Notes under the pieces: model-generated
Databases searched by the model: none
Seen by the model: only the letters and a program-made list of their open reading frames with translations
What the model was told of the DNA's origin: nothing
Shown here: one piece after another, positions 22,629-30,455 of the stretch
How the letters are laid out: the number at the start of each line of letters is the position of its first letter
Position numbering within the stretch: the stretch's first letter is position 1
Made by a program: the position numbers and the translations under genes
From: a virus
DNA: 64,000 bases
Direction: 5' to 3' (one strand)
IMG/VR virus record: IMGVR_UViG_3300003877_000001
Location: 186,001 to 250,000 of that record

Positions 22629-22877
22629 TTAGGAAACATACACCAATTCCCCACTATAAAATTCACATTCATATCTTTGGTATTTAGGTTTAACCATAAT
22701 GTAAGCACCATCTATATTTGTTACTTTACCTAATAATGGCTTAGGTTTGTCTTTTAATTGAAAAGGTATGTTTCCAACAATCGACACGGGGTCACCAACT
22801 TTTAATGGTCGTTTGTAAACATTACCTATACGTAATTTGCTTTCTATTTTATTTCTTTCGTTCATAAAGTCAATCAT
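22629..22877 (-). CDS. Small SH3/KOW-like protein, 82 aa
   Basis: LKVGDPVSIVG near residue 25 followed by GKVTNIDGAYIMVKP and a final strand resembles the small beta-barrel pattern of KOW/SH3-like domains. The fold call is tentative and function is unknown. It overlaps the next gene's end by 4 nt. Confidence 0.6.
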   Translation of the reverse strand: MIDFMNERNKIESKLRIGNVYKRPLKVGDPVSIVGNIPFQLKDKPKPLLGKVTNIDGAYIMVKPKYQRYECEFYSGELVYVS

Positions 22878-23143
22878 ATTATTTCATACATAAATTTTTC
22901 TTTAATTTGTATCATTGTATCTTCTAATATTTTCCCATGTGTTTTCATATCGTAAAGAACCATATTTAATAAATTCTTCATTTCACGAATTTTTATTGAT
23001 TGCCCATAGAAATGTGCAATTAAAACATCAACAGGTTCACTATTCTTTTCAATACCAAACCCACCAACATCTAGAAATGCTTGTCTTATTTTTTTATCCT
23101 GTTCTTCTTTGGTCATAATATTTTTAATTGAAAAGTTTACCAA
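22874..23143 (-). CDS. Unknown protein, 89 aa
   Basis: Starts MVNFSIKNIMTKEEQDKKIR; an internal ATG (MTKEEQ) could also be the start. Helical, with PVDVLIAHFYGQSIKIREMK. Overlaps both neighbours by a few bases. Confidence 0.65.
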   Translation of the reverse strand: MVNFSIKNIMTKEEQDKKIRQAFLDVGGFGIEKNSEPVDVLIAHFYGQSIKIREMKNLLNMVLYDMKTHGKILEDTMIQIKEKFMYEII

Positions 23144-23481
23144 TCGTCAGTAGGTTCGTAAGGAATTTTATTTTTTAAATCAAAAATAAGTAATTCACTT
23201 TCATCCCAACCACCATCTTCATCATGTGCCATAACAAAGAAAAGATCATTATTATTTCCACAAAATAATTCTTCTTGTTTTCTACCCAATGAGGATATTT
23301 CATATCTAGTATATTCCCACATATCACCTTGTTTATATCTATCAAAGTTAATATATTTACCATCATCTGAAATCGACCATTGCGTATCTAATTCAGGGCA
23401 AATTGGGGAATCATTACCAGTACCAATAACTTCCTTTATTTTATTTTGTAATGTTTCTAAACTTTTTATTAGTTCTCTCAT
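23137..23481 (-). CDS. Unknown protein, 114 aa
   Basis: Helical start (MRELIKSLETLQNKIKEVIG), then an acidic region with FVMAHDEDGGWDESELLIFD. The latter matches the end of the 24671 protein (SSCRDEVGWTEEGKLVCFDL), so the two share a C-terminal module. Confidence 0.7.
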   Translation of the reverse strand: MRELIKSLETLQNKIKEVIGTGNDSPICPELDTQWSISDDGKYINFDRYKQGDMWEYTRYEISSLGRKQEELFCGNNNDLFFVMAHDEDGGWDESELLIFDLKNKIPYEPTDDW

Positions 23482-23502
23482 AATATTTTTAATTTACTTA
23501 AT

Positions 23503-23750
23503 TCATTTATAATATTTGGTTATCCTACACATTTTAGTAGAGCCGAAGATGAATACTTTATTATCTTTTGGTTCATAATCTGGAAGATCATCAACATGAT
23601 TAAAATCATTAGGAATAAGATTGATGTCAGTTATTTTATCTATAAATGGAAAAACCCTAACAGTAGTATGTTTGAGTCCTAATCTCTTTAAAGATTCATG
23701 AAGAAGATCATAGTGTTCTTCTCTAAATAAATTTTCCTATATAATATATT
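23503..23750 (-). pseudogene. N-terminal fragment of a DUF4343-like ATP-grasp protein
   Basis: The frame reads ENLFREEHYDLLHESLKRLG, then VRVFPFIDKI, DDLPDY and VFIFGSTKMCRITKYYK before a stop. This is the start of a phage ATP-grasp-type (DUF4343) protein of normally 250 aa or more, from memory of the family. No ATG is in frame: the preceding IYYIGK is in another frame, and everything after residue 85 is missing. So it is both frameshifted and truncated. Confidence 0.5.
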
Positions 23751-23753
23751 CCA

Positions 23754-23908
23754 CTATTTAAATAATTTACCACCAACAATATTAAAATCTTCATCGAATA
23801 TAATCTCCAAATTACAGTATTCACCATATTCGAAATTTTTTGATATTACTTCAGCATAAAATTTATCATGTAAATCATCCTCATTAAGTGTGTTGTTTTC
23901 TTTTTCAT
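23754..23908 (-). pseudogene. Frameshifted small gene
   Basis: ATG at 23908 is followed by an A-rich stretch after which the open frame shifts: ENNTLNEDDLHDKFYAEVIS through FDEDFNIVGGKLFK to the stop at 23754. About 50 aa when restored. Decay or homopolymer error. Confidence 0.5.
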
Positions 23909-23912
23909 AATT

Positions 23913-24191
23913 CTATTCGTTATACCAATGTGTTATACCTTGTTCTTTTGCACCATAATACCAAGTATTATGGTCACCAACAATTGATTTACCTTCTTTA
24001 CCATTTTTAAATTTAACTTTATGGATAGTACCACCTGTTAATAAATCCATTGCATTCATCATAGGTAGATGATCTTCAATAGATAACCAACCTTTAGGTG
24101 TTTTATCTCTAAGGTCTTCAGCAATTTCTAGTTTTTCTTCATCAGTTAAACCTGCGAGATACTCTCTTAATTTTTCAATCATTTTACTCAT
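23913..24191 (-). CDS. DUF551-like small protein, 92 aa
   Basis: The central GWLSIEDHLPMM and terminal GITHWYNE match the typical W-x-S-x-E-D-x-LP ... THW frame of the DUF551 family found in phages. The N-terminus is helical (MIEKLREYLAGLTDEEKLEI). No biochemical function is known for that family. Confidence 0.6.
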   Translation of the reverse strand: MSKMIEKLREYLAGLTDEEKLEIAEDLRDKTPKGWLSIEDHLPMMNAMDLLTGGTIHKVKFKNGKEGKSIVGDHNTWYYGAKEQGITHWYNE

Positions 24192-24215
24192 AATGTGATA
24201 TCTTTTATTAATATT

Positions 24216-24434
24216 TTATTTACAATAAAAGCAACAATCCAAATAAAAAAAAACACCAATAAATTGAATTATTCTAAAACCAATTACTTCTATTATTGTA
24301 TTACGTACATCATTATTAGACCACAATACTTCTTTAATTGGATCAAATAGTGTATCACCCAAAACAAGGGTTAATCCTAATGCTAATCCAAAAACAATAA
24401 AACCTACAATTAGTTTAACTATTAATTTTCTCAT
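24216..24434 (-). CDS. Two-helix membrane protein, 72 aa
   Basis: Helices LIVKLIVGFIVFGLALGLTL and IGFRIIQFIGVFFYLDCCFY with a short charged loop. Function unknown. Confidence 0.65.
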   Translation of the reverse strand: MRKLIVKLIVGFIVFGLALGLTLVLGDTLFDPIKEVLWSNNDVRNTIIEVIGFRIIQFIGVFFYLDCCFYCK

Positions 24435-24440
24435 AATTTT

Positions 24441-24668
24441 TTAATATTTCCAATCGTTATAAATTGCTAAAACATAATAAGGATCAGCATAGTAAAACCA
24501 TCTTTCTCTATTTTTACTCCAACTACGATAGATTACTAATTTATTTTTTAATTCATTATCTTTATCAGCAGGATTATCTAAAATATAATCAATATGTATT
24601 TTAGATACACCATGATTATGAGGCGTATTTAACTGATAACTTTTAGCTGCTTTAATTTCTAATTCCAT
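24441..24668 (-). CDS. Unknown protein, 75 aa
   Basis: MELEIKAAKSYQLNTPHNHG; contains DYILDNPADKDNELKNKLVI and is Tyr/Trp-rich at the end. Packed 2 nt from the next gene. Confidence 0.65.
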   Translation of the reverse strand: MELEIKAAKSYQLNTPHNHGVSKIHIDYILDNPADKDNELKNKLVIYRSWSKNRERWFYYADPYYVLAIYNDWKY

Positions 24669-24670
24669 TA

Positions 24671-25093
24671 TTAATAGTTTTTATACTCATTCAAATCAAA
24701 GCATACAAGTTTACCTTCTTCAGTCCAACCAACTTCATCTCTACATGAAGAAGCAAACAACATTTGAGGTATTGTCATATTCCTATCATCAAATTTTATT
24801 GGATTACAGAATTCTTGTTCTATAAGCATTCCATCCAACGTTAACTTGGTTTCAGCCATTTCTTTTCTTACTTCATCAGAAGCATTTTCATATATTTCAA
24901 TTTCTTCAAGGTTATAGTCTTTAGAATCTTTTCTTATAAGTATTTTTATAACCTTAGTTTTAGAATTATTTACATATACATGACGAGTCAATCCTTCATC
25001 AAAGTAAGTATAAACCTCACCTTTATGGAAGATCGCATCATGTTTGACATCATCTCTGACCTCTTGCTGCAAAATAGTTTCTATTTTATTCAT
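24671..25093 (-). CDS. Unknown protein, 140 aa
   Basis: Starts MNKIETILQQEVRDDVKHDA, beta-rich middle, and a C-terminal module (DEVGWTEEGKLVCFDLNEYK) shared with the 23137 protein. First gene of an operon from a class B promoter with leaderless spacing. Confidence 0.7.
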   Translation of the reverse strand: MNKIETILQQEVRDDVKHDAIFHKGEVYTYFDEGLTRHVYVNNSKTKVIKILIRKDSKDYNLEEIEIYENASDEVRKEMAETKLTLDGMLIEQEFCNPIKFDDRNMTIPQMLFASSCRDEVGWTEEGKLVCFDLNEYKNY

Positions 25094-25099
25094 ATTATC

Positions 25100-25129
25100 T
25101 TATACGTATAGGATATCCTAAAGGTTACA
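25100..25129 (-). promoter_or_regulatory. Class B promoter with palindrome, leaderless spacing
   Basis: TGTAAC (25124-25129), N17 with TTTAGGATATCCTA, CGTATAA (25100-25106), 6 nt to the ATG at 25093. Confidence 0.75.
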
Positions 25130-25250
25130 ACCAAAGATATAATATAATACATAAACATCCCCAAGCAAGAATACCATATCCAATTTCCAAGCATCTAGGT
25201 ATATCTCTATGTGATGTTTGAATGGTTAATAATCTATAAAATCCAATTAT
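25125..25250 (-). CDS. Possible membrane protein with non-ATG start
   Basis: The frame after the 25256 gene reads IIGFYRLLTIQTSHRDIPRC then GYGILAWGCLCIILYLWL, which looks like real protein with a terminal membrane helix. No ATG is available; an ATA or ATT start would be needed, or the 5' end is lost. Confidence 0.35.
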   Translation of the reverse strand: MIGFYRLLTIQTSHRDIPRCLEIGYGILAWGCLCIILYLWL

Positions 25251-25255
25251 TTTTT

Positions 25256-25558
25256 TTAGTTGTCTTTAAAAAAATCATGACTATCCATGTCAGTATATGT
25301 TTTTATTATTTTTTTAATATCTTCACCACATTTAATAACCATTTTCATACGTTCTTCCATTGGCATATCTTCTTCTTGTTGTAAGTTCCAAATCTTATCC
25401 ATCATAACGGATATGAATATCTTACTAGCATATTCTAAAGCAACATCATCATAATTAGGTTGTCCTAATTCATATGATTCAAATTCCCATATACCATCAG
25501 AAATTGATTCTAATACTGGTGTTAATTTCTTTCCGAATTCTGTTTTTAAATTTTCCAT
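25256..25558 (-). CDS. Unknown acidic helical protein, 100 aa
   Basis: MENLKTEFGKKLTPVLESIS; acidic and helical with Met-rich NLQQEEDMPMEERMKMV. Overlaps the 3' end of the upstream gene by 13 nt. Confidence 0.7.
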   Translation of the reverse strand: MENLKTEFGKKLTPVLESISDGIWEFESYELGQPNYDDVALEYASKIFISVMMDKIWNLQQEEDMPMEERMKMVIKCGEDIKKIIKTYTDMDSHDFFKDN

Positions 25559-25821
25559 GATTCTTCTTTTACTTCAAATCCACAATCTCTTAAAAACCCT
25601 TGTCCAACTGGTGAACCTAACCATTGAATTGTAGATATTACATTTTTTTTTTCTCTATCACTTAAATGGTCATTAGGAAAGTGATTATTATCATGTCCAA
25701 ATACTAATCTATCCATTGACTTATCACCATATTTTCGTTCAATAAAATCATTAACAAATTTCTCATGTAATTCTTTTTCTTTAGGATTATTTTTGTGTCT
25801 ATGTGTATTATATCCTTTCAT
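25546..25821 (-). CDS. Unknown His-rich protein, 91 aa
   Basis: MKGYNTHRHKNNPKEKELHE, with FGHDNNHFPNDHLSDREKK in the middle: many His/Asp residues but no recognised metal motif. Function unknown. Confidence 0.65.
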   Translation of the reverse strand: MKGYNTHRHKNNPKEKELHEKFVNDFIERKYGDKSMDRLVFGHDNNHFPNDHLSDREKKNVISTIQWLGSPVGQGFLRDCGFEVKEESWKI

Positions 25822-25823
25822 AA

Positions 25824-26276
25824 TTATTTATTAAACCATATAACATGAGTAGCACCTCTAGGTTCGGTTGAGAACACTTCATCATTACTTTTATATCCAT
25901 CTTTAACCCAATAACCATAACCATCATCAATAGTAATATCACAATTATTAATAGAATCTTCCCATTCTTCTATCGTATAAACATCATCTTTATTTGTAAT
26001 AATACCATTACTACCATAAACTCTTGCATTTGATTGCTGAAAAGATTCTTCATTACGTAAAATTGCAGATTTATGATAACAACTATCAATAGACATGTTA
26101 CTAATTTTACCATTGGGTGTTGCTATGATTAAACGTTGGTCTTGACTACCATTACCACCATCCATAGCACCAATTACTTCACCAAAATTTTCTTCTAGTT
26201 CATATAGAGGATTCTTATAATCATCTTCGCCAATTTTAATTTTAGGATATTTAGTTTGTTTCCAATATACTATCAT
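25824..26276 (-). CDS. Unknown protein, 150 aa
   Basis: Beta-rich, Gly/Asn-rich (GAMDGGNGSQDQRLIIATP), no signal peptide. The C-terminus ends GATHVIWFNK, similar in style to DUF551-type ends. Function unknown. Confidence 0.65.
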   Translation of the reverse strand: MIVYWKQTKYPKIKIGEDDYKNPLYELEENFGEVIGAMDGGNGSQDQRLIIATPNGKISNMSIDSCYHKSAILRNEESFQQSNARVYGSNGIITNKDDVYTIEEWEDSINNCDITIDDGYGYWVKDGYKSNDEVFSTEPRGATHVIWFNK

Positions 26277-26278
26277 AA

Positions 26279-26476
26279 TTATTTATTTTCGTCTTTTATT
26301 CTCATATTATCTAGTCTTAAATCTAATATGATTTCTAATAATGCATCATCACTAAACTTTTCTGCACCTTCAACCTCTCTCATATCAACTAAAGAACCAC
26401 CCTTCAATCCTGCAAAACCTGATCTTGCAACTTTTAAAAGGTGGTTATTAACATTTAATTTTTCATCATCTCCCAT
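26279..26476 (-). CDS. Small protein, 65 aa
   Basis: MGDDEKLNVNNHLLKVARSG then an acidic helix. Shares a base with the upstream stop (26476), so translation is coupled. Confidence 0.6.
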   Translation of the reverse strand: MGDDEKLNVNNHLLKVARSGFAGLKGGSLVDMREVEGAEKFSDDALLEIILDLRLDNMRIKDENK

Positions 26477-26997
26477 TATAACAATTCTATTTTTTTAATA
26501 TCGGCAACAAATTTAGCATCTTCCTTTTCACTATAAAAATACTGTTCATTATTGTTAAACGATGAATAACATCTAAGCAACTCATGTTTTACTAAATTAA
26601 AAGATTTTTTATTTGCTGTTGATTTAATTTTTTGTATCTTCTCTTCTCTTTTTTGTATCTTCTCTTCAATTGCTTCTATTTTAGAATCATACCCAACATT
26701 ACTACTAAGTCTATTAAAAGAAAGACCTAACAATGACATTTTAACATTTTCTATCATTGAAGATTGACTCAAGCTACTTCTTCTGAATAGACTAGCACCA
26801 TCTGTTTTATCATAAAGATAATTAATATGTGCATCAACCAATCCATTATCTTCCAAGAATTTTTCTATGAGTTTACCTGCACCTAACTTAGGATTAGGAA
26901 CATCATATACAAATGCATTAACTATCTCAACAATAGTAGCATCATCAATATCTTTGAAGTAATCAAATATGATTTTTTGTAATTGTTCTATTTGCAT
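26476..26997 (-). CDS. Unknown protein with coiled coil, 173 aa
   Basis: Helical throughout, with a heptad segment IEAIEEKIQKREEKIQKIKS around residue 110. Starts 6 nt after a class B -10 box. Function unknown. Confidence 0.7.
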   Translation of the reverse strand: MQIEQLQKIIFDYFKDIDDATIVEIVNAFVYDVPNPKLGAGKLIEKFLEDNGLVDAHINYLYDKTDGASLFRRSSLSQSSMIENVKMSLLGLSFNRLSSNVGYDSKIEAIEEKIQKREEKIQKIKSTANKKSFNLVKHELLRCYSSFNNNEQYFYSEKEDAKFVADIKKIELL

Positions 26998-27003
26998 ATT
27001 ACC

Positions 27004-27033
27004 TTATACGTTTAGGATATCCTAAAGGTTACT
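27004..27033 (-). promoter_or_regulatory. Class B promoter with perfect palindrome, leaderless spacing
   Basis: AGTAAC (27028-27033), N17 with TTTAGGATATCCTAAA, CGTATAA (27004-27010), 6 nt to ATG 26997. Confidence 0.75.
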
Positions 27034-27181
27034 CATATTTATATTTCTTTTTCATTTTAGCAACAAACTCTTCAATATCATCACAAATTTCTTCACGTTC
27101 ACCATGAGGAAGTTGATTTAAAATATCTTCTAACAATACCAGTTCTTGTTTGGCAACAACATAATCTACATCCATTCCCAT
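27029..27181 (-). CDS. Small acidic helical protein, 50 aa
   Basis: MGMDVDYVVAKQELVLLEDI; a helical acidic protein ending EEFVAKMKKKYKYE. Stop overlaps the next promoter. Confidence 0.6.
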   Translation of the reverse strand: MGMDVDYVVAKQELVLLEDILNQLPHGEREEICDDIEEFVAKMKKKYKYE

Positions 27182-27265
27182 AATTATATTTTTAATTTAA
27201 AGTGTCTAAAGGTTGTTTACTGCGATCTTATTGGTTATTTCAAGGTTTCAGACTTCCAACCACTA

Positions 27266-27460
27266 CTACAAACCCTTTTTCGTGACACTAGTATCTTTAT
27301 TTGGGCATTCTTTATAATCTTCACCATCTTCATCACTACCAATTGCACCAATGATTGATGCACCACAAAGGTATTCTATTTCCCAAATATGTAAAGAACC
27401 AGTACCTGCTTCTTCATTTATCTCTGCTCCACAATATTTACAATTATCACTATTCTCCAT
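27266..27460 (-). CDS. Small zinc-ribbon-like protein, 64 aa
   Basis: CKYCGAE at residues 7-13 and EYLCGA / ECPNKD further on give four Cys in a CxxC...C...C arrangement, likely one zinc site. Downstream 27190-27265 shows nothing else. Role unknown; some phage anti-restriction proteins have such ribbons, but no specific link is seen. Confidence 0.6.
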   Translation of the reverse strand: MENSDNCKYCGAEINEEAGTGSLHIWEIEYLCGASIIGAIGSDEDGEDYKECPNKDTSVTKKGL

Positions 27461-27473
27461 TATATTTTTAATT

Positions 27474-27676
27474 AAAAATGTGGCTGAATGTATTTGAGTT
27501 TACCATTTAAATTAGTTTCAACGATATTTAAATCCCCTTTCGGTCATAGTTACCAAATCAACATCTAATCATGCTGTCCTCACCCAATTGCGAGTTAGAT
27601 TTATTTTGTGTCTACTAGTGTAATACTAGATTCATTTATCAACACGTTAATTAGACGTACTAATCACCACATTTTT
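27474..27676. ncRNA. Structured RNA candidate closed by a 10-bp stem
   Basis: AAAAATGTGG (27474-27483) pairs perfectly with CCACATTTTT (27667-27676). Inside are ATCTAA/TTAGAT arms (27563-27600), CTAGT-GTAAT-ACTAG (27615-27629) and ATTAG-CTAAT (about 27649-27663). No ORF of note. The layout is a multi-branched RNA of about 200 nt. Strand is not determined, though neighbouring genes are leftward. Confidence 0.5.
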
Positions 27677-27920
27677 ATTCTTCAAATTTTACGAATTTAT
27701 ATAAATATTCCCTTCTCTCTCCTTTAGAATATTTATCTGCCCAAGCCTTAAACCAAGACTTTTTTACTATAATAACTTGCCATTTCTCATGATATTCAGC
27801 AGCTTGATCGCTATCAATAAGATTATCTGCTACCATTCTTTCAAGTACTAAATCTTTTACTTGATTAGCATTGGTTGTGTAATCTTCTATCTCCAATAAC
27901 ATTCCATCAATAGTTCCCAT
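27675..27920 (-). CDS. Unknown protein, 81 aa
   Basis: MGTIDGMLLEIEDYTTNANQ; helical with an aromatic basic C-terminus (KYSKGERREYLYKFVKF). Function unknown. Confidence 0.65.
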   Translation of the reverse strand: MGTIDGMLLEIEDYTTNANQVKDLVLERMVADNLIDSDQAAEYHEKWQVIIVKKSWFKAWADKYSKGERREYLYKFVKFEE

Positions 27921-27937
27921 AATTCTTAATTTAAAAT

Positions 27938-28195
27938 TTATACAAAACTTGCCATATAATCTTCATCTTCTACATGCCAACCGTACTTAGCTAACAGTAC
28001 AACCTCTTCTTCGGTTATACCACCTTCGATAAGTTCATCAATATCACAACCATATACTATGTCGTGTTCAGCAGCACCTAAAACATTATCTACATATTTA
28101 TGCATTATTTCTAATGCTAAAAATTTAAGATCACCTTCTAAACTTAACTCCATTTCAGTATTTTCGATTATTTCGAGAAATTCTTCTTTTTTCAT
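27938..28195 (-). CDS. Acidic protein, 85 aa
   Basis: MKKEEFLEIIENTEMELSLE; strongly acidic, helical, few basic residues. Could be a DNA-mimic-like or chaperone-like small protein but nothing specific shows this. Confidence 0.65.
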   Translation of the reverse strand: MKKEEFLEIIENTEMELSLEGDLKFLALEIMHKYVDNVLGAAEHDIVYGCDIDELIEGGITEEEVVLLAKYGWHVEDEDYMASFV

Positions 28196-28213
28196 TTTGT
28201 AAATATAGTTAAA

Positions 28214-28531
28214 TTATTTATTATCTTCAACAAATTTGTTAACTTTATTTGTTAACTTGTTTAGTAAGTCAATACTTATATTGTTTTTAATTGAGTTGAT
28301 TGTAATAGTACAAGCAACAACATTTGAATCAATATATCCAATATTATTATCAACTCTATCTATTGACCTACGATTGGTGCTATTATTAAATTTAACACCA
28401 GTATAATAACAAGTTTTTCTTGTCATTAACTGCTTCATTTTATTAAAGCTAATTCCATACTGATATCCTCTAGTTGTAGCACTCTGTCTAGTTGCTACCA
28501 TTTTATATGCAATATCTATGTCTTTTACCAT
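28214..28531 (-). CDS. HNH-like endonuclease, 105 aa
   Basis: The core NRRSIDRVDNNIGYIDSNVV fits the phage HNH motif (siDR-d---GY---Nvv). In typical members Cys pairs flank this motif; here the first reads CYYTG and the second is missing, so the structural zinc site has been lost. It may be a degenerate or divergent homing-type nuclease. First ORF after a class B promoter with 6-nt spacing. Confidence 0.65.
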   Translation of the reverse strand: MVKDIDIAYKMVATRQSATTRGYQYGISFNKMKQLMTRKTCYYTGVKFNNSTNRRSIDRVDNNIGYIDSNVVACTITINSIKNNISIDLLNKLTNKVNKFVEDNK

Positions 28532-28537
28532 AATCTA

Positions 28538-28567
28538 TTATACGTTAGGGTGTCCTAAAAGGTTACA
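28538..28567 (-). promoter_or_regulatory. Class B promoter, palindrome variant, leaderless spacing
   Basis: TGTAAC (28562-28567), N17 with TTTTAGGACACCCTAA, CGTATAA (28538-28544), 6 nt to the ATG. Confidence 0.7.
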
Positions 28568-28875
28568 ATTCTTTATATTCAGTTAAATAATCAAGTAATT
28601 GTTTCTTTAATGTTTCAATTATAGTATTTAGAATTTCCATATTACCACCATGTCTAGTTAGAATAGTACCATCACCAGAATTATCACTATGTCTACCAAT
28701 AGTTATCGAATATAAACCATCATCATATTGATTTTCAGGGGTTCTTTTTTTATGTTCTTTTTTTATGTTCTTTTTCTGTGTTCGATTTAAATAATGTTAA
28801 ATCTTCTAAACTTTCTTTAGTTGTCTTAATTATTTTTTTTAAAACATTTGCTCTTTCTAATTTTATATCATCCAT
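28563..28875 (-). pseudogene. Gene switched out of frame by a 13-bp tandem repeat
   Basis: The ATG at 28875 opens MDDIKLERANVLKKIIKTTK, then the frame breaks in two exact copies of a 13-bp unit (28742-28754, 28755-28767). Removing one copy joins the reading exactly to PENQYDDGLYSITIGRHSDN through to the stop at 28563, giving about 99 aa. Either phase variation or a recent disabling duplication. Confidence 0.65.
28742..28767 (-). repeat. 13-bp perfect tandem duplication
   Basis: Two adjacent copies of TTCTTTTTTTATG (plus strand). The unit is not a multiple of three, so copy number sets the reading frame of the surrounding gene. Confidence 0.85.
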
Positions 28876-28880
28876 AATTT

Positions 28881-29057
28881 TTAATTAAATATTATCCATT
28901 CTTTTTTTCTCACCACAACTTCGAAACCCTTTTCATCATAACCTACAAACTTTTCACCATCCCATGTACCTTCTATAAGTATCTTCATAGCTTTTCCATG
29001 TGCCTTTGGATTAGGATTAGGTATTACTGTTTCGAACCATGCTTTTTCTTTTTTCAT
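28881..29057 (-). CDS. Small protein, 58 aa
   Basis: MKKEKAWFETVIPNPNPKAH; beta-rich with GTWDGEKFVGYDEKGFEVVV. Good coding appearance; role unknown. Confidence 0.6.
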   Translation of the reverse strand: MKKEKAWFETVIPNPNPKAHGKAMKILIEGTWDGEKFVGYDEKGFEVVVRKKEWIIFN

Positions 29058-29063
29058 TCTATT

Positions 29064-29237
29064 CTATTCTTCAAATCCTAATTCAATAAAAAGCCAGATC
29101 ATCCAAATAGGAAAAAATATAAACTCTATAATTGTTTTTAAATTTATTGTAGTATGATCTATGGCTAACATCATTATGGCAATTCCATAGGATATGCCAC
29201 AATAAACCGAAATAACTACTATTAACCAAGTTGCCAT
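29064..29237 (-). CDS. Two-helix membrane protein, 57 aa
   Basis: MATWLIVVISVYCGISYGIA then FIFFPIWMIWLFIELGF. The start region (ATGGCAACTTGGTTAATA) recurs at 29899, a sign of local duplication. Confidence 0.6.
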   Translation of the reverse strand: MATWLIVVISVYCGISYGIAIMMLAIDHTTINLKTIIEFIFFPIWMIWLFIELGFEE

Positions 29238-29389
29238 TATTTTTCTGCTTTAAAGTAAAGAATAATACCTAGAACGATCGAAGGTATTGCTATAAGCCAG
29301 AACATTAGTTCATTAATCTCATAAGGCATGTTACTTCCAATAAATGAACCATATACTGCACTAAATAGGTGACTTCTTTTAATTTTCAT
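29237..29389 (-). CDS. Small membrane protein, 50 aa
   Basis: MKIKRSHLFSAVYGSFIGSN then one helix (LMFWLIAIPSIVLGIILYF). Overlaps the next gene's start by one base. Confidence 0.55.
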   Translation of the reverse strand: MKIKRSHLFSAVYGSFIGSNMPYEINELMFWLIAIPSIVLGIILYFKAEK

Positions 29390-29640
29390 AGTTCTTTTAC
29401 AAATTTATCGCACAATTCAATTACTGTTGTTCCTTCTTTAAGGTCTTCAATGGTAATCCCTATTTGATTCTGACTGAATTGAAAATTCTCACACCACTCA
29501 ACAAGATAACCCTCACCTTGCTCGTCTTTATCACTAGCAGCATAACGTTTATCCATTATATCAATGAATTGACCTAATACTTGATCACTACCATATGCAA
29601 TGTTAATGTTTTCGTTAACTTCGTATATTTTTCTGCTCAT
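29386..29640 (-). CDS. Unknown acidic protein, 84 aa
   Basis: MSRKIYEVNENINIAYGSDQ; acidic alpha/beta. Shares 26 nt with the next ORF, of which at least one start is uncertain. Confidence 0.6.
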   Translation of the reverse strand: MSRKIYEVNENINIAYGSDQVLGQFIDIMDKRYAASDKDEQGEGYLVEWCENFQFSQNQIGITIEDLKEGTTVIELCDKFVKEL

Positions 29641-29806
29641 AATTTTTCTTTATAAAGTTATTAAAATAGTAATCAACATTAGATAAAAATACTTGTTTAT
29701 CTTCTGCTTTTACAAATTTAATTAAATTTTCTTGTAAAACAAGTTTAAGATTAAAAATTTTACGTTTATTATCTATTTTCTTCAATCCACTTGTTGGTTG
29801 CATCAT
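29615..29806 (-). CDS. Small basic helical protein, 63 aa
   Basis: MMQPTSGLKKIDNKRKIFNL; Lys-rich helices. Its start overlaps, in another frame, the end of an upstream fragment, so the true 5' end is doubtful and a frameshifted fusion is possible. Confidence 0.45.
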   Translation of the reverse strand: MMQPTSGLKKIDNKRKIFNLKLVLQENLIKFVKAEDKQVFLSNVDYYFNNFIKKNYEQKNIRS

Positions 29807-29899
29807 TAAATTTTTTCATTTTTTCAGATGTTGAAGCATATCCTAATTCGGCAGCAATTTCTGATACACAATATTAAGTATTATTAACCAAGTTGCCAT
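29769..29899 (-). pseudogene. Chimeric gene fragment
   Basis: Begins like the 29064 gene (MATWLII) and then breaks frame. The following frame reads SEIAAELGYASTSEKMKKFN and ends at a stop at 29769. This looks like a scrambled remnant where a duplicated start was joined to the tail of another gene. Confidence 0.45.
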
Positions 29900-29901
29900 A
29901 A

Positions 29902-30075
29902 TTATTTCTTTTTTTCTAATAATAAAATTGATATACCATTAACACTACGTAATGTCGTGATTACTTTCCAATTTTCTTTTTTTGTAAGTTCATTCAACGT
30001 ATCAATATGAAACTCTTTAGGTATTTGTGTAGATTGTGACACACCTGTCATTAATTTAAATGTTCTATATTTCAT
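29902..30075 (-). CDS. Small protein, 57 aa
   Basis: MKYRTFKLMTGVSQSTQIPK then NWKVITTLRSVNGISILLLE; a helix and two strands. The overlap with the upstream gene supports it. Confidence 0.6.
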   Translation of the reverse strand: MKYRTFKLMTGVSQSTQIPKEFHIDTLNELTKKENWKVITTLRSVNGISILLLEKKK

Positions 30076-30455
30076 AATATTTTTAATTTAGATTCTAAAT
30101 TTTCATATTCTTCTTCAGTACCAATAAAAGATAGATACCAATCTTCATAATCTTTAATCACATAATCAGAAACATCAAATTCTTTCCATCCTTTCATTTC
30201 AATTATTTGACATATTGCTCTATCTTTTTTATATAATTCAATTTTAAGGGTAACTTTTTTCAATTCTTTTTCACTATTGGCTATAGCCCGATCCAAACCA
30301 ATGATTAGATTATTGGTTGTTTTATATGTATAAGCATATTTAGGATCATTACCAATTGCAATTCTTTTAAGATTATTATCAGCAAGAGATTTAGTTAAAA
30401 AATCTCTTAAATCCTTTTCAGATAATTCTTGATGTATTTCAGTGTTTTTCATCAT
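30072..30455 (-). CDS. Unknown protein, 127 aa
   Basis: Start taken at 30455 (MMKNTEIHQELSEKDLRD), inside the end of the upstream small ORF; a longer start at 30482 would overlap it further. The central ANSEKELKKVTLKIELYKKD is helical. Function unknown. Confidence 0.6.
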   Translation of the reverse strand: MMKNTEIHQELSEKDLRDFLTKSLADNNLKRIAIGNDPKYAYTYKTTNNLIIGLDRAIANSEKELKKVTLKIELYKKDRAICQIIEMKGWKEFDVSDYVIKDYEDWYLSFIGTEEEYENLESKLKIL

